A DNA stretch of 50,507 nt, taken from assembly GCA_902631405.1 (NCBI GenBank), contig CACOYI010000008.1:1-50507 (forward strand), given 5' to 3'. Source of the stretch: K189A clade bacterium. Lineage in GTDB: Bacteria > Pseudomonadota > Gammaproteobacteria > Pseudomonadales > Azotimanducaceae. Each line of letters begins with the position of its first letter. Within the stretch, counting starts at the first letter, position 1. Positions 1 through 8,451 of this stretch are shown here, piece by piece. Under the pieces are notes generated by a model, which was not told the DNA's origin, searched no databases, and saw nothing but the letters and a program-made list of their open reading frames with translations. The position numbers and the translations under genes were made by a program.

Positions 1-6
1 TAACTT

Positions 7-216
7 CTACTTCCCTCGTTTTAGCTTTTTAATGCCCGCGTTGAACAATTTTGCCATGAAAAACAGATACGCCAGGAACGTCAATGCGGAAAAAAATCTA
101 TTCTCAAGCTTTGGTAAAAAGTAGCTCAACACCAAAAAACCTAATACAAGAAGGATGACCGAACCAAAAAATATGCAAATATCTTTGAGAAGTCCGGAAA
201 GAGAGTTGTCTTTCAT
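7..216 (-). CDS. Small two-helix membrane protein, unknown
   Basis: This 69-residue protein has two hydrophobic stretches, about residues 12-34 and 41-60, and a lysine-rich C-terminal tail (KKLKRGK) that should lie in the cytoplasm. It starts with ATG and runs divergently from the YaiI-like gene, 33 nt away. I recognise no family. The transmembrane pattern with a basic tail favours a real small inner-membrane protein, but the ribosome-binding site is weak. Its downstream neighbour lies outside the window, so context gives no function. Confidence 0.5.
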   Translation of the reverse strand: MKDNSLSGLLKDICIFFGSVILLVLGFLVLSYFLPKLENRFFSALTFLAYLFFMAKLFNAGIKKLKRGK

Positions 217-249
217 GATTCTTTATTCGCTCATGACCGAGTCTGTGCA

Positions 250-705
250 GTGACCGTATGGGTGGATGCTGACGCCTGCCCGAGAGCGATCCGGGACATC
301 ATCGTGCGTGCTGCCCAGCGACGAGAAATCGAGACCATTTTTGTCGCAAATCACTATATCCCTTTACAAAAGTCCAGATACGTCTCATCAATGTCAGTAC
401 CGCAAGGTTTTGATAAAGCGGACAAGCTTATTGAGGAGAGGTCGGTAAAAAATGACCTAGTCATTACCGCAGATGTCCCGCTAGCAGCAGCCGTGATTGA
501 AAACGACGCGGTTGCTATTAATCCTAGGGGTAAAGAATACGATAAAGAGAACATTAAAGGGCTTCTCGCTAACAGGGATCTATCAGAGGAGCTTCGGTCA
601 CAGGGAAACATCAGTTCGGGTCCACCAGCAATTAATCAAACCAACATAAGGGACTTTTCGAACTCCCTGGACCGATATATCACCAAGTTCAAATCTGGTA
701 GCTAA
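250..705 (+). CDS. YaiI/YqxD family protein (UPF0178)
   Basis: The 151-residue protein begins with the family signature VWVDADACP (residues 3-11). It continues with DLVITADVPLA near residue 70 and NPRGKEYD near residue 92, as in the YaiI/YqxD family. The fold is related to PIN/NYN-type nucleases, with conserved aspartates at residues 6 and 8, but the biochemical role of the family is not established. Length is normal. The start is GTG, immediately before the conserved motif. It is convergent with the thioesterase gene, and the two ends overlap by 4 nt. Confidence 0.88.
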   Translation: MTVWVDADACPRAIRDIIVRAAQRREIETIFVANHYIPLQKSRYVSSMSVPQGFDKADKLIEERSVKNDLVITADVPLAAAVIENDAVAINPRGKEYDKENIKGLLANRDLSEELRSQGNISSGPPAINQTNIRDFSNSLDRYITKFKSGS

Positions 706-1124
706 CCACTTCTTACAGAGTAGAGAACGCGGCCAATCGCACAAAGCACCTCTTCACTAGTCGTGACCCGCACCTCTATAGTGCAGAGTTGCCTTCCTCT
801 TTTGACCACTGTCGCTGAAGCGTCCACCCAATCTCCGTGAGCTTGTCGTAAGTAAGTCACATTTAAATCTGCTGTTCCAGCGGGAGTGGTACCGTCAGGA
901 ATACCCGCGAATACCGCGACAATAGATGACATATCTATCATCGTGGCAATAACACCACCATTGACGCTACCCCCTATTCCTGTGGGCGTGTCGCTTCCTA
1001 CGGTAAGCCTCAACCTCCCAAAACCATCCCGATACTCTGCAACCTTGAGGCCGAGATATTTGTGAAACGGGTTACTATCGAAATTCTCAAGAAAAGCCGA
1101 GAAATCTGCCGGTTCTTTGATCAT
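702..1124 (-). CDS. PaaI-like hotdog-fold acyl-CoA thioesterase
   Basis: The 140-residue protein has the single hotdog-domain layout of PaaI/YdiI-type thioesterases: HKYLGLKV near residue 22, the helix region VNGGVIATMIDMSS, and a C-terminal strand set. Such enzymes hydrolyse acyl- or aryl-CoA thioesters. In many relatives the residue before GG is histidine; here it is asparagine, while the helix aspartate (MID) is kept. A GGAGG lies about 12 nt before the ATG. The nearby acyl-CoA dehydrogenases suggest acyl-CoA turnover, but the substrate cannot be read from the sequence. Confidence 0.8.
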   Translation of the reverse strand: MIKEPADFSAFLENFDSNPFHKYLGLKVAEYRDGFGRLRLTVGSDTPTGIGGSVNGGVIATMIDMSSIVAVFAGIPDGTTPAGTADLNVTYLRQAHGDWVDASATVVKRGRQLCTIEVRVTTSEEVLCAIGRVLYSVRSG

Positions 1125-1192
1125 CTACTTTATCTACCTCCCTCTGATTTATTCGACTAAGCACCAATCTCTAGATGGCATTCAGCCTCCAT

Positions 1193-1213
1193 GAGCGCTA
1201 CACTTTGGCGCTC
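1193..1213 (+). other. Inverted repeat in the tRNA-Cys leader
   Basis: GAGCGC (1193-1198) and GCGCTC (1208-1213) form a perfect 6-bp stem around a 9-nt loop, ending 4 nt before the tRNA. No T-tract follows, so it is not a terminator. It may be a processing or leader structure; this is inference from symmetry alone. Confidence 0.35.
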
Positions 1214-1217
1214 TCTT

Positions 1218-1291
1218 GGCTGAGTGGCAGAGTGGTCATGCAGCGGACTGCAACTCCGTTTACGCCGGTTCGATTCCGACCTCAGCCTCCA
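1218..1291 (+). tRNA. tRNA-Cys (anticodon GCA)
   Basis: The 74-nt sequence folds as a cloverleaf. The acceptor stem is GGCTGAG/CTCAGCC. The anticodon arm is GCGGA-CTGCAAC-TCCGT with GCA at 1250-1252. The T loop is TTCGATT, the discriminator is T and CCA is encoded at 1289-1291. The 13-22 position is a mismatch (G-A), as in E. coli tRNA-Cys (A-A). The T stem GCCGG/CCGAC has one C-A mismatch at its second pair. In E. coli cysT also lies beside pgsA, but there it is co-directional, whereas here the two genes converge with 6 nt between them. Confidence 0.95.
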
Positions 1292-1297
1292 TTCCTA

Positions 1298-1855
1298 TTA
1301 CTTCAGGCCAGACCGTAGATCCGGCCAAGCAGCTCGTAGATAGATTGTCATCGACCAAAGTGTCATGGTTGCTGCAATATAGAGCAGAGCATAGCTTACG
1401 CCGAGGATCCAAGACTCAGATTGCGGCGGGATAGCTAGCAGCAAAGCAATTGCTATCATTTGAATCGTTGTCTTGACCTTGCCAATATAGCTCACCGCAA
1501 CCGTCATAGATCTATTCATCTCTGCCATCCACTCGCGCAGCGCGCTGATGACGATCTCTCTGCCGACGATAACTAAGCCTGGGATCGTTAGCCAGACCGA
1601 CGCATGTTGAGCGATCAGTATAACGAGCGCGGAAACCACGATCAGCTTGTCTGCAACTGGGTCGAGAAAGGCTCCAAAAGGGGTTGATTCGTTCAGCTTT
1701 CTCGCCAAGTAACCATCCAACCAATCTGTGAGCGCCACCAATCCGAAAATAATCGCTGACGCTAAATACGTCCAAGATCCAGGCAACAGGTATATACCTA
1801 CAAACAGAGGGATTAAAGAAACTCTGCATACCGTGATGATATTCGGAAGGTTCAC
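1298..1855 (-). CDS. pgsA: CDP-diacylglycerol-glycerol-3-phosphate 3-phosphatidyltransferase
   Basis: PgsA makes phosphatidylglycerophosphate, the committed step toward phosphatidylglycerol and cardiolipin, in the inner membrane. The 185-residue protein carries the CDP-alcohol phosphotransferase signature DWLDGYLARKL, then FGAFLDPVADK (about residues 43-70), with all metal- and CDP-binding aspartates, and several hydrophobic helices. The length matches the family. The start is GTG with a GGGG-type ribosome-binding site. It lies 30 nt after uvrC in the same direction, reproducing the common uvrC-pgsA pair. Confidence 0.95.
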   Translation of the reverse strand: MNLPNIITVCRVSLIPLFVGIYLLPGSWTYLASAIIFGLVALTDWLDGYLARKLNESTPFGAFLDPVADKLIVVSALVILIAQHASVWLTIPGLVIVGREIVISALREWMAEMNRSMTVAVSYIGKVKTTIQMIAIALLLAIPPQSESWILGVSYALLYIAATMTLWSMTIYLRAAWPDLRSGLK

Positions 1856-1885
1856 CGCTCACCCCTTCGATTACAATTAATCTTA

Positions 1886-3691
1886 TCAATTAACTCTATT
1901 GTACACCTCTTGCGCTAACTTCTTGCTTATCCCTGGAACCTTTAATAACTCTTCTTGGCTTGCACCCTTGATCCCTTTGGCGCTTCCAAAATGCAGCAGC
2001 AACTCTTTACGTTTCTTACTGCCTATCCCCGGAATATCCTCCAGATCAGAGCGATTCCTAACTCTACCTCGCCTTTGTCGATGACCGGTTATCGCAAAAC
2101 GATGGGCCTCATCCCGAAGCTGTTGCAATAAATGTGAAGCCAATGAACCACCTTTTATGGATATTTCTTGACCTTCCATGAAATAACGTTCGTGGCCCGC
2201 CTTACGCGCAGGGCCCTTGGATATACCCATAATCTTGACCGAATTAACTCCCAGCTCCTCTAGAACTGAGTGGGCCACCGACAATTGGCCTTTACCTCCA
2301 TCAATTAATAGCAAATCGGGGTGAGACTCCTCACCATCTCTTATTCTCTGATAGCGGCGGGTGAGCGCCTGGCGCAGCGCGCCATAATCATCTCCAGCTT
2401 GTTCTCCACTTATATTAAAGCGTCGATAATAGGAGTTAGCAGCCTGCCCGGCTTCAAAGACAACACAAGATGCAACGGTTGCTTCTCCACTACTATGACT
2501 GATATCAAAACATTCGATCCGCATTGGCGGAGCGTCAAGTCGGAGAATTTCTTGGAGATCCAATAACTTGGCTCTCTGATGAGCCTTTTTCTGAAGATGG
2601 GAAGCCAGGTTCAGTTCCGCGTTTTCGACCGCCATTGCAAGCCACCTCGCCCGTTCAGCCCTAACTTTGCTCAGGATCGATAATTTCCTGGAGTATCTTT
2701 CTTCTATAGCCGATATTAAAGGGCCTGTATCCTCACTGACGTGAGAGACTACGATCTTCTCCGGACAATCTACCTCGTCTTGAGCTAGGAAATATTGGCT
2801 AAGAAACTCGAGCATCAGTTGATCTGATCCTAAAGACAACTGATTTTCCAACTGAAAGCTTTTCTGGCCCAGCACACGACCAGCTCTAACGAAAAGGCCT
2901 TGGACCACAACTTTTCCCTCCTGCTCGGCCAAAGCAAAGACGTCAACATCTCCAGAACTCCGATGAACATACTGTTGTTCCTGGACTCTCTGCAATTGAG
3001 ACAGCCTGTCACGCCACTGTGCTGCAAGCTCAAACTCTAGATTTGCCGAAGCTTTTTCCATGTTCTTTTGAAAGGCTTTAAGAACTTTTGAACTCTTTCC
3101 ATTCAAAAACATAGTTGCTAGCTCTACGGCCTCGCCATATTGATCAGGATCCATTTCCTTAGAACATGGTCCTAGACACCTACCAATTTGATGCTGTAAA
3201 CACGGTCTGCTCCTGTTGTTAAAGAAACTGTCTTTGCAGTCCCGCAACTGAAACAATTTTTGAAGAGAGTGAATGCTCTCTCGCACAGACGAGGCAGATG
3301 GGTAAGGTCCAAAGTACTTGCCCAACTTGTTTTTCTTACCTCGGTGAAACAGAAGCTGGGGGAATTTTTTGTGATCCGAGATGTAAATGTAGGGATAGGA
3401 CTTGTCGTCCCTCAGAATGATATTGTAGGGCGGTCGCAACTTTTTGATCAGACTCTGCTCGAGCAGCAGTGCCTCAGTCTCGCTTTTAGTTACATTAACC
3501 TCAATACGGGATATTTTTGCGACTAGCGCCATAGTCTTCGCTTGGAGACCGCTAGCTCTAAAATAGCTCCTTACACGATTTCTCAGGTTTTTAGCTTTTC
3601 CGACATAGAGAATGGCATCAGACGAATCAAACATCTGATAAACACCGGGCTTCGTTGTGAGCGTTGCCAAAAAACTCTCCGCGTCAAACAT
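1886..3691 (-). CDS. uvrC: Excinuclease ABC subunit C
   Basis: UvrC makes both incisions in UvrABC nucleotide excision repair. Visible parts are the GIY-YIG nuclease domain (GVYQMF and ILYVGKAKNLRNRV, about residues 15-42), a UVR motif near residue 200, the RNase-H-like C-terminal nuclease (ECFDISHSSGE, LLIDGGKGQL) and terminal helix-hairpin-helix motifs (IPGIGSKKR, VPGISKK). The length of 601 residues is normal. I chose the ATG at 3691 over a GTG one codon earlier: it forms a TGATG junction with the upstream glycosylase gene, implying translational coupling of two repair genes. Confidence 0.97.
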   Translation of the reverse strand: MFDAESFLATLTTKPGVYQMFDSSDAILYVGKAKNLRNRVRSYFRASGLQAKTMALVAKISRIEVNVTKSETEALLLEQSLIKKLRPPYNIILRDDKSYPYIYISDHKKFPQLLFHRGKKNKLGKYFGPYPSASSVRESIHSLQKLFQLRDCKDSFFNNRSRPCLQHQIGRCLGPCSKEMDPDQYGEAVELATMFLNGKSSKVLKAFQKNMEKASANLEFELAAQWRDRLSQLQRVQEQQYVHRSSGDVDVFALAEQEGKVVVQGLFVRAGRVLGQKSFQLENQLSLGSDQLMLEFLSQYFLAQDEVDCPEKIVVSHVSEDTGPLISAIEERYSRKLSILSKVRAERARWLAMAVENAELNLASHLQKKAHQRAKLLDLQEILRLDAPPMRIECFDISHSSGEATVASCVVFEAGQAANSYYRRFNISGEQAGDDYGALRQALTRRYQRIRDGEESHPDLLLIDGGKGQLSVAHSVLEELGVNSVKIMGISKGPARKAGHERYFMEGQEISIKGGSLASHLLQQLRDEAHRFAITGHRQRRGRVRNRSDLEDIPGIGSKKRKELLLHFGSAKGIKGASQEELLKVPGISKKLAQEVYNRVN

Positions 3692-4386
3692 CACTTATAA
3701 CTTCCCCGCGCATTTCCGGCTATCGATTGGTCTCTGTATCCACTAATCGCAACAAAGTTATCTACCCGCTCCAACAAACTATCGAACATTTGGCTGTTAA
3801 GTCTTCCCGTATTCACATTCAAGCGGCTTGGATGATAGCTACCGAAAACCTTTAGATCTTTATTAACGTCAAGAACAACTCCATGGCCAAACCTAATTCT
3901 TTCCCTACGACTCGTTATACCTGCAACTGCTTTGAATGCGATACCCCCAAGACACAGTATCGCCTTATTTCCAGCTCCATTCTGGCGAAACGCAACTATT
4001 TCTTCTTCCAAAAATTTTGAGCATCGTTTTTCTTCAACGGTCATTGGCTTGTTCGATGGTGGAAGGCATTTCACAGCGTTGGTTATCATGACTTTTTGGA
4101 GCATTGCTTCATCAGATTTGGGGCTCGTAGACCATCCAAACTTAAATAGGGAAGCGAAGAGGAACTCTCCAGAGGAATCACCAACAAAGGCCCGGCCGGT
4201 TCGGCTGGCGCCATGTAAGCCTGGGGCCAATCCGACTATAAGTATCTTTGATTTTTCGTCGCCCCAAATCGGAACAGGGGCAGCAAAGTAGTTTGGGTGG
4301 ATACGCCTGATTGCTTTATGGTGTTCCACCAAGCGGTTGCAAAGACGGCAATTCGCTAAACGAACCTTGTAATGACCTTGATCCAC
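3691..4386 (-). CDS. Uracil-DNA glycosylase superfamily, type-5-like (UdgB)
   Basis: The 231-residue protein has CxxC at residues 13-16 and two later cysteines (KCLPP, RCSKF) in the pattern of Fe-S-cluster glycosylases. The active-site motif GLAPGLHGASRTGRAFVGD is characteristic of family 5 rather than family 4 (GEAPG), and the motif SYHPS follows near residue 180. Such enzymes remove uracil, and in some members hypoxanthine, from double-stranded DNA. The start is GTG with a weak ribosome-binding site. The stop overlaps the uvrC start by 1 nt, linking base and nucleotide excision repair in one transcript. Confidence 0.85.
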   Translation of the reverse strand: MDQGHYKVRLANCRLCNRLVEHHKAIRRIHPNYFAAPVPIWGDEKSKILIVGLAPGLHGASRTGRAFVGDSSGEFLFASLFKFGWSTSPKSDEAMLQKVMITNAVKCLPPSNKPMTVEEKRCSKFLEEEIVAFRQNGAGNKAILCLGGIAFKAVAGITSRRERIRFGHGVVLDVNKDLKVFGSYHPSRLNVNTGRLNSQMFDSLLERVDNFVAISGYRDQSIAGNARGSYK

Positions 4387-4403
4387 CGCCTGAAGTTATA
4401 CCT

Positions 4404-5588
4404 CTACCCAGTAAAAGCCTGGATTCCTGTTTGCGCACGCCCAAGGATCAGTGCGTGAATATCATGCGTTCCCTCATAAGTGTTAACCGTTTCCAGATTC
4501 ATCACGTGTCTCATGACGTGATATTCATCTGAGATGCCATTGCCACCATGCATATCACGTGCGGCTCTCGCTATGTCCAAAGCCTTTCCGCAATTATTTC
4601 TCTTCATCAACGATATATTCTCTATTGGCAACGTCCCATCATCGAACATTCTTCCCATGCGAAGACAGCCCTGGAGGCCAAGCGTTATTTCCGTCTGCAT
4701 ATCAGCCAATTTTTTCTGAACTAATTGATTCGACGCTAAAGGTCTGCCGAATTGATTTCTATCCAACGTGTAGGTTCTTGCCGCGTGCCAACACGCCTCA
4801 GCCGCGCCCATGGATCCCCAAGCGATTCCATACCGGGCTCGGTTTAAACACCCAAAAGGACCAGCAAGCCCCTTCACGTTCGGAAGCAGGTTCTCCTTTG
4901 GAACAAACACATCCTCCAATACAATCTGTCCTGTAACTGATGCTCGTAAACTTAATTTTCCTTCAATTTTTGGAGTCGAAAAGCCCTCGAAATCCCTCTC
5001 GACTATAAAGCCCCGAATTTCGTTATCGAGCTTTGCCCATACAACAGCCAAGTCCGAAATCGGCGAGTTCGTAATCCACATTTTTGCCCCATTCATCAAA
5101 AAACCGCCATCGACCCTCTTTGCATTGGTAATCATGCTACTGGGATCTGACCCGTGATCAGGTTCTGTTAAGCCAAAACAGCCTACCCACTCTCCCGTAG
5201 CCAATTTCGGCAAATACCTCTCTCTTTGCGACTCGTCACCATAGGCGTGTATCGGGTGCATGACCAGAGAGGACTGAACACTCATGGCGGAACGATAACC
5301 TGAGTCGACTCGCTCTACCTCTCTCGCCATGATTCCATAGGAAACATAATTAGAATTGGCGCAGCCGTATTTCTCCGGAAGGGTAGCCCCCAGCATCCCC
5401 AACGAACCAAACTCGTTCATAATTTCTCGATCAAATACCTCTTCGCGGAACGCTTTCTGGACTCTTGGCAACAATTTATCCAGTGCATAGTTTCTCGCAC
5501 TCTCAAGAACCAGCTTTTCCTCTTCGGAAAACTGTTCTCTGAGTTGAAATGGGTCCTCCCAAGAAAAGGGTGCTTTATCGTTGCTCAT
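4404..5588 (-). CDS. gcdH: Glutaryl-CoA dehydrogenase
   Basis: This FAD enzyme oxidises and decarboxylates glutaryl-CoA to crotonyl-CoA in lysine, tryptophan and aromatic catabolism. The 394 residues show the acyl-CoA dehydrogenase fold with [12 protein letters not shown] and WITNSP. GCDH-specific sequence follows: LRASVTGQI, the arginine-containing [11 protein letters not shown], and the C-terminal [15 protein letters not shown], whose glutamate (about 372) is the catalytic base. It ends 17 nt before the glycosylase gene and is divergent from a second acyl-CoA dehydrogenase, suggesting a small acyl-CoA oxidation locus. Confidence 0.92.
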   Translation of the reverse strand: MSNDKAPFSWEDPFQLREQFSEEEKLVLESARNYALDKLLPRVQKAFREEVFDREIMNEFGSLGMLGATLPEKYGCANSNYVSYGIMAREVERVDSGYRSAMSVQSSLVMHPIHAYGDESQRERYLPKLATGEWVGCFGLTEPDHGSDPSSMITNAKRVDGGFLMNGAKMWITNSPISDLAVVWAKLDNEIRGFIVERDFEGFSTPKIEGKLSLRASVTGQIVLEDVFVPKENLLPNVKGLAGPFGCLNRARYGIAWGSMGAAEACWHAARTYTLDRNQFGRPLASNQLVQKKLADMQTEITLGLQGCLRMGRMFDDGTLPIENISLMKRNNCGKALDIARAARDMHGGNGISDEYHVMRHVMNLETVNTYEGTHDIHALILGRAQTGIQAFTG

Positions 5589-5732
5589 AGTCGTCCACTC
5601 TTATTTCTGCTCGAAGAGGCTAAAACACCCAGTCATTATCCGCAATGAGCGTTTCCTAGTCATTTCCTAAATCCTCCGTTTTTATTTCATTTAACTTACA
5701 ATTAAAGCCCTTTGTTAATCAGGACCATCTGA

Positions 5733-6914
5733 ATGTCTGATATTCCATCGCAAGAGGCGACCTCGGTTGATGAAACAACGATGACGAACCTAATAGATGT
5801 TGTTAGAAAATATGTGAACGAGCGACTCATTCCTCTTGAGCCCAAAGTAAGCGAGGAAGACAAAATACCTGAAGAAGTTGTGCAAGAAATGCGAGACTTA
5901 GGATTGTTTGGTCTAACGATTCCCCAAGAATATGGTGGAATTGGTTTGAATACCGAACAAGAGTGTCGGGTCGTAATGGAGTTAGGTCGGACTTCGCCTG
6001 CCTTCAGATCTATTTTCGGTACTAATAATGGTATCGGGTCTCAAGGAATCGTCATGGATGGTACAAACGAACAAAAATCGTACTATCTGCCTAAACTAGC
6101 TAGCGGAGAGATTATAGGCTCATTCGCTTTGACTGAACCGGAAGCAGGTTCAGATGCTGGCTCACTTCAGACAAAAGCGACCCTGGAGGGGGACGCGTAT
6201 ATCATAAGTGGTACTAAACGCTACATCACTAATGCTCCAAATGCCCAATTATTTACCGTCTTCGCTAGAACAGATCCGAGTACTAACAATTCAAGAGGCG
6301 TGAGCGCATTTTTAGTCGACTCGAAGCTTCCTGGCATCTCACTTGGTCAGCCATATAGAAAAATGGGCCAACAAGGCGCGCATGTCTGCGACGTGGTTTT
6401 CGAAAACTGCAGAGTGCCAGCAGCTCAAATGCTTGGTGGGCCAGAAAAAATAAATCAAGGCTTCAAGAGCGCTATGAAAACGTTGGATCGAGGTCGAATT
6501 CACATTAGTGCACTGTCTGTTGGCTGTGCCAATCGTTTGATCGATCTTTGTCTAAGCTACGCTGTGGAGCGCAAGCAATTTGGGCAGCAAATCGCTGAAT
6601 TCCAGCTGCTACAGGGGATGATTGCCGACAGCAAAACGGAATCGTATGCAGCGGAATGCATGGTACTCGATACTGCGAAAAGGAGAGACGGGGGCGAGAA
6701 TGTCAACACGCTGGCTTCGTGCTGCAAACTATTTGCCACAGAGATGGTAGGAAGAGTAGCTGACAGAGCGGTACAGATACACGGCGGAGCCGGCTATATC
6801 GAAGAATACGCCGTTGCAAGATTCTATAGGGACGTCCGTCTGTTTCGACTCTATGAAGGCACCAGTCAGGTTCAGCAAGGCATTATCGCGAAAAACTTGT
6901 TAAAAGAATATTAA
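5733..6914 (+). CDS. Acyl-CoA dehydrogenase family protein
   Basis: The 393-residue flavoprotein has GSFALTEPEAGSDAG (about residue 130), a YITNAP segment, the arginine/glutamine FAD-binding helix (RKQFGQQIAEFQLLQG) and QIHGGAGYIEEY. The C-terminal catalytic glutamate lies in LYEGTSQVQQ (about residue 375). Members oxidise acyl-CoA to enoyl-CoA and pass electrons to ETF; chain length or branching cannot be told from the sequence. An AGGA lies 8 nt before the ATG. It is divergent from gcdH over a 144-nt region and convergent with pyrF. Confidence 0.9.
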   Translation: MSDIPSQEATSVDETTMTNLIDVVRKYVNERLIPLEPKVSEEDKIPEEVVQEMRDLGLFGLTIPQEYGGIGLNTEQECRVVMELGRTSPAFRSIFGTNNGIGSQGIVMDGTNEQKSYYLPKLASGEIIGSFALTEPEAGSDAGSLQTKATLEGDAYIISGTKRYITNAPNAQLFTVFARTDPSTNNSRGVSAFLVDSKLPGISLGQPYRKMGQQGAHVCDVVFENCRVPAAQMLGGPEKINQGFKSAMKTLDRGRIHISALSVGCANRLIDLCLSYAVERKQFGQQIAEFQLLQGMIADSKTESYAAECMVLDTAKRRDGGENVNTLASCCKLFATEMVGRVADRAVQIHGGAGYIEEYAVARFYRDVRLFRLYEGTSQVQQGIIAKNLLKEY

Positions 6915-6939
6915 CAAGCATTTTAAAATAATGGCCTAA

Positions 6940-7755
6940 CTACCTATTTTTATTGATTTTATTGCGAAGCTCTTCTGCAGCAAGAGAGGCAGCTTCGGGG
7001 AAATCAGACCCTCTGCTCGCATATATTATCTCTCTCGAGCTAGAAATGAGTAACCCAGTTTTTTGACTGTCTAGACCGTTATGAAGAACGGCATTTAGAT
7101 CACCGCCCTGTGCACCAATCCCAGGAACTAACAATGGCATATCTTGCACAATTGCCCTGACAAGTCCGAGGTCTTCCGGATAGGTCGCCCCGGTAACTAA
7201 TGCTATCTGTCCATCAACATTTCTCTCTTTCGCTTTTCTAGCTATTTTCAAGAATACTTTTTCACCTTGACTCTCCGCATCCTGTATCCAAATAGCTGAT
7301 GGGTTGCTAGTCCGGCAGAGTAAAATGACCCCTTTGTCGGCATACTCTAGGAAAGGATCTACACTATCAAAACCTAGATACGGATTAACGGTCACCGCAT
7401 CGGCCGCGTACCTCTTGAACGCTTCTGCAGCATACAAGTCGGCAGTGCTGCCTATATCTCCACGTTTAGCATCCAGCACAACTGGAATATCTGGATAAGA
7501 AAGCTTGATAAATTCAATTAATCTTTCCAATTCAGATTCTCGACCCTCTGCAGCGAAGTGGGCAAACTGCGGCTTGAAGGCACACACGTATTCAGCGCAC
7601 GCCTCTACGACCGCCTTTCCGAATTGAAAAAAGCTGTCTTTTTCATCGGATATAATGGTGGGTAGTTTACTGCTGATCGGATCTATACCTACGCAAACTA
7701 AACTTTCGGCTTTTTTCCATCTTGCGGATAAGCGCTGGTAGAAGCTTGATTTCAT
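6940..7755 (-). CDS. pyrF: Orotidine 5'-phosphate decarboxylase, subfamily 2
   Basis: PyrF converts OMP to UMP, the last step of de novo pyrimidine synthesis. The 271-residue length, the N-terminal LVCVGIDP, the catalytic VVLDAKRGDIGSTADLYA and VNPYLGFDSVDPFL match the longer subfamily 2 (mycobacterial/myxobacterial type) rather than the roughly 245-residue form of E. coli. The active-site lysine/aspartate set is intact. It starts 4 nt after the ribE stop and is probably co-transcribed with it. Confidence 0.93.
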   Translation of the reverse strand: MKSSFYQRLSARWKKAESLVCVGIDPISSKLPTIISDEKDSFFQFGKAVVEACAEYVCAFKPQFAHFAAEGRESELERLIEFIKLSYPDIPVVLDAKRGDIGSTADLYAAEAFKRYAADAVTVNPYLGFDSVDPFLEYADKGVILLCRTSNPSAIWIQDAESQGEKVFLKIARKAKERNVDGQIALVTGATYPEDLGLVRAIVQDMPLLVPGIGAQGGDLNAVLHNGLDSQKTGLLISSSREIIYASRGSDFPEAASLAAEELRNKINKNR

Positions 7756-7759
7756 TCAA

Positions 7760-8380
7760 CTACCGATTGGCGTATCTTTCTGCCATCACCCGCTCAACCG
7801 TTTCGACAATCGCCTGGGTCTGACTATCTATCTCCAAATTGACGAACTGTCCTTTCGATATTAAGCCCAACGTCGTCCTCGCGATTGTTTCAGGGATCAA
7901 ACTAACTGAGAATTTGTGGTGCTTGGGCTCTACGCCAGAAACCGTGATGCTCGCTCCATCCAGAGCAACATAACCCTTGTGAAGTATATACTTCGACCAT
8001 TCTTCGGCTACCGAAAAAGTTAACACCCTCTCGTTTCCCGAGTTAATTTGCTCTTCGAGTTTTGCAACCGAGGAAATATGACCGGAAACCATATGTCCTC
8101 CAACCTCGTCTCCAATCCTAAAGGAACGTTCGACATTTACCTTGGAGCCCTTTTTGAGATACTTCAGGTTAGTTGTTTCTATTGTTTCTTTTATGATGTC
8201 AAACGAGGCGTTTTTGGAGGAGGTTGCGACCACAGTCAAACAAGTACCATTAATTGCCACAGACGCTCCAAGAGAAAGGCCCTCCCCCAGTTCAGCTAGA
8301 TTCAGCCGCAATCGACTAATGTCATCCATATGTTCTATCTCACTGACCTCAATGAGACCCTGAACTATCCCTGTAAACAT
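7760..8380 (-). CDS. ribE: Riboflavin synthase, alpha subunit
   Basis: Riboflavin synthase dismutates two 6,7-dimethyl-8-ribityllumazine molecules to riboflavin. The 206-residue protein starts with the classical MFTGIVQGLIEV and shows the two internally repeated lumazine-binding barrels: GASVAINGTCLTV and GGHMVSGH in the first half, VALDGASITVSGV in the second. The ATG follows a GGGAGG ribosome-binding site by 4 nt. It lies directly behind the terminator of the TonB operon, and a promoter-like sequence overlaps that terminator. pyrF follows 4 nt downstream. Confidence 0.95.
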   Translation of the reverse strand: MFTGIVQGLIEVSEIEHMDDISRLRLNLAELGEGLSLGASVAINGTCLTVVATSSKNASFDIIKETIETTNLKYLKKGSKVNVERSFRIGDEVGGHMVSGHISSVAKLEEQINSGNERVLTFSVAEEWSKYILHKGYVALDGASITVSGVEPKHHKFSVSLIPETIARTTLGLISKGQFVNLEIDSQTQAIVETVERVMAERYANR

Positions 8381-8391
8381 TCGACCCTCCC

Positions 8392-8418
8392 AAAAAAAAG
8401 CCGGTCAGAAGACCGGCT
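8392..8418 (-). terminator. Rho-independent terminator of the TonB operon
   Basis: Read on the minus strand, AGCCGGTC (8418-8411) pairs perfectly with GACCGGCT (8406-8399) across a 4-nt loop and runs into eight T residues (8399-8392). It sits 33 nt after the TPR gene stop and ends 2 nt before the ribE ribosome-binding site. Stem, loop and T-tract are all textbook. Confidence 0.92.
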
Positions 8419-8419
8419 A

Positions 8420-8448
8420 ATCCTAGTAGTTTCAAACCGACTAAACAA
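8420..8448 (-). promoter_or_regulatory. Candidate sigma-70 promoter for ribE-pyrF
   Basis: TTGTTT (8448-8443), a 17-nt spacer and TAGGAT (8425-8420) resemble a sigma-70 promoter. Initiation about 7 nt downstream would fall inside the first arm of the terminator hairpin, so the new transcript could not form that hairpin. The -35 matches moderately and the -10 partly; this is inference. Confidence 0.45.
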
Positions 8449-8451
8449 TTA

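Noticed and set aside
1216-1434. 72-codon ORF beginning at the tRNA-Cys gene
   Set aside because: It translates the tRNA itself and then antisense pgsA, so it is not a protein gene.
8381-8451. FMN riboswitch ahead of ribE
   Set aside because: Only about 70 nt separate ribE from the TPR gene, too short for the RFN element, and a terminator fills most of it.
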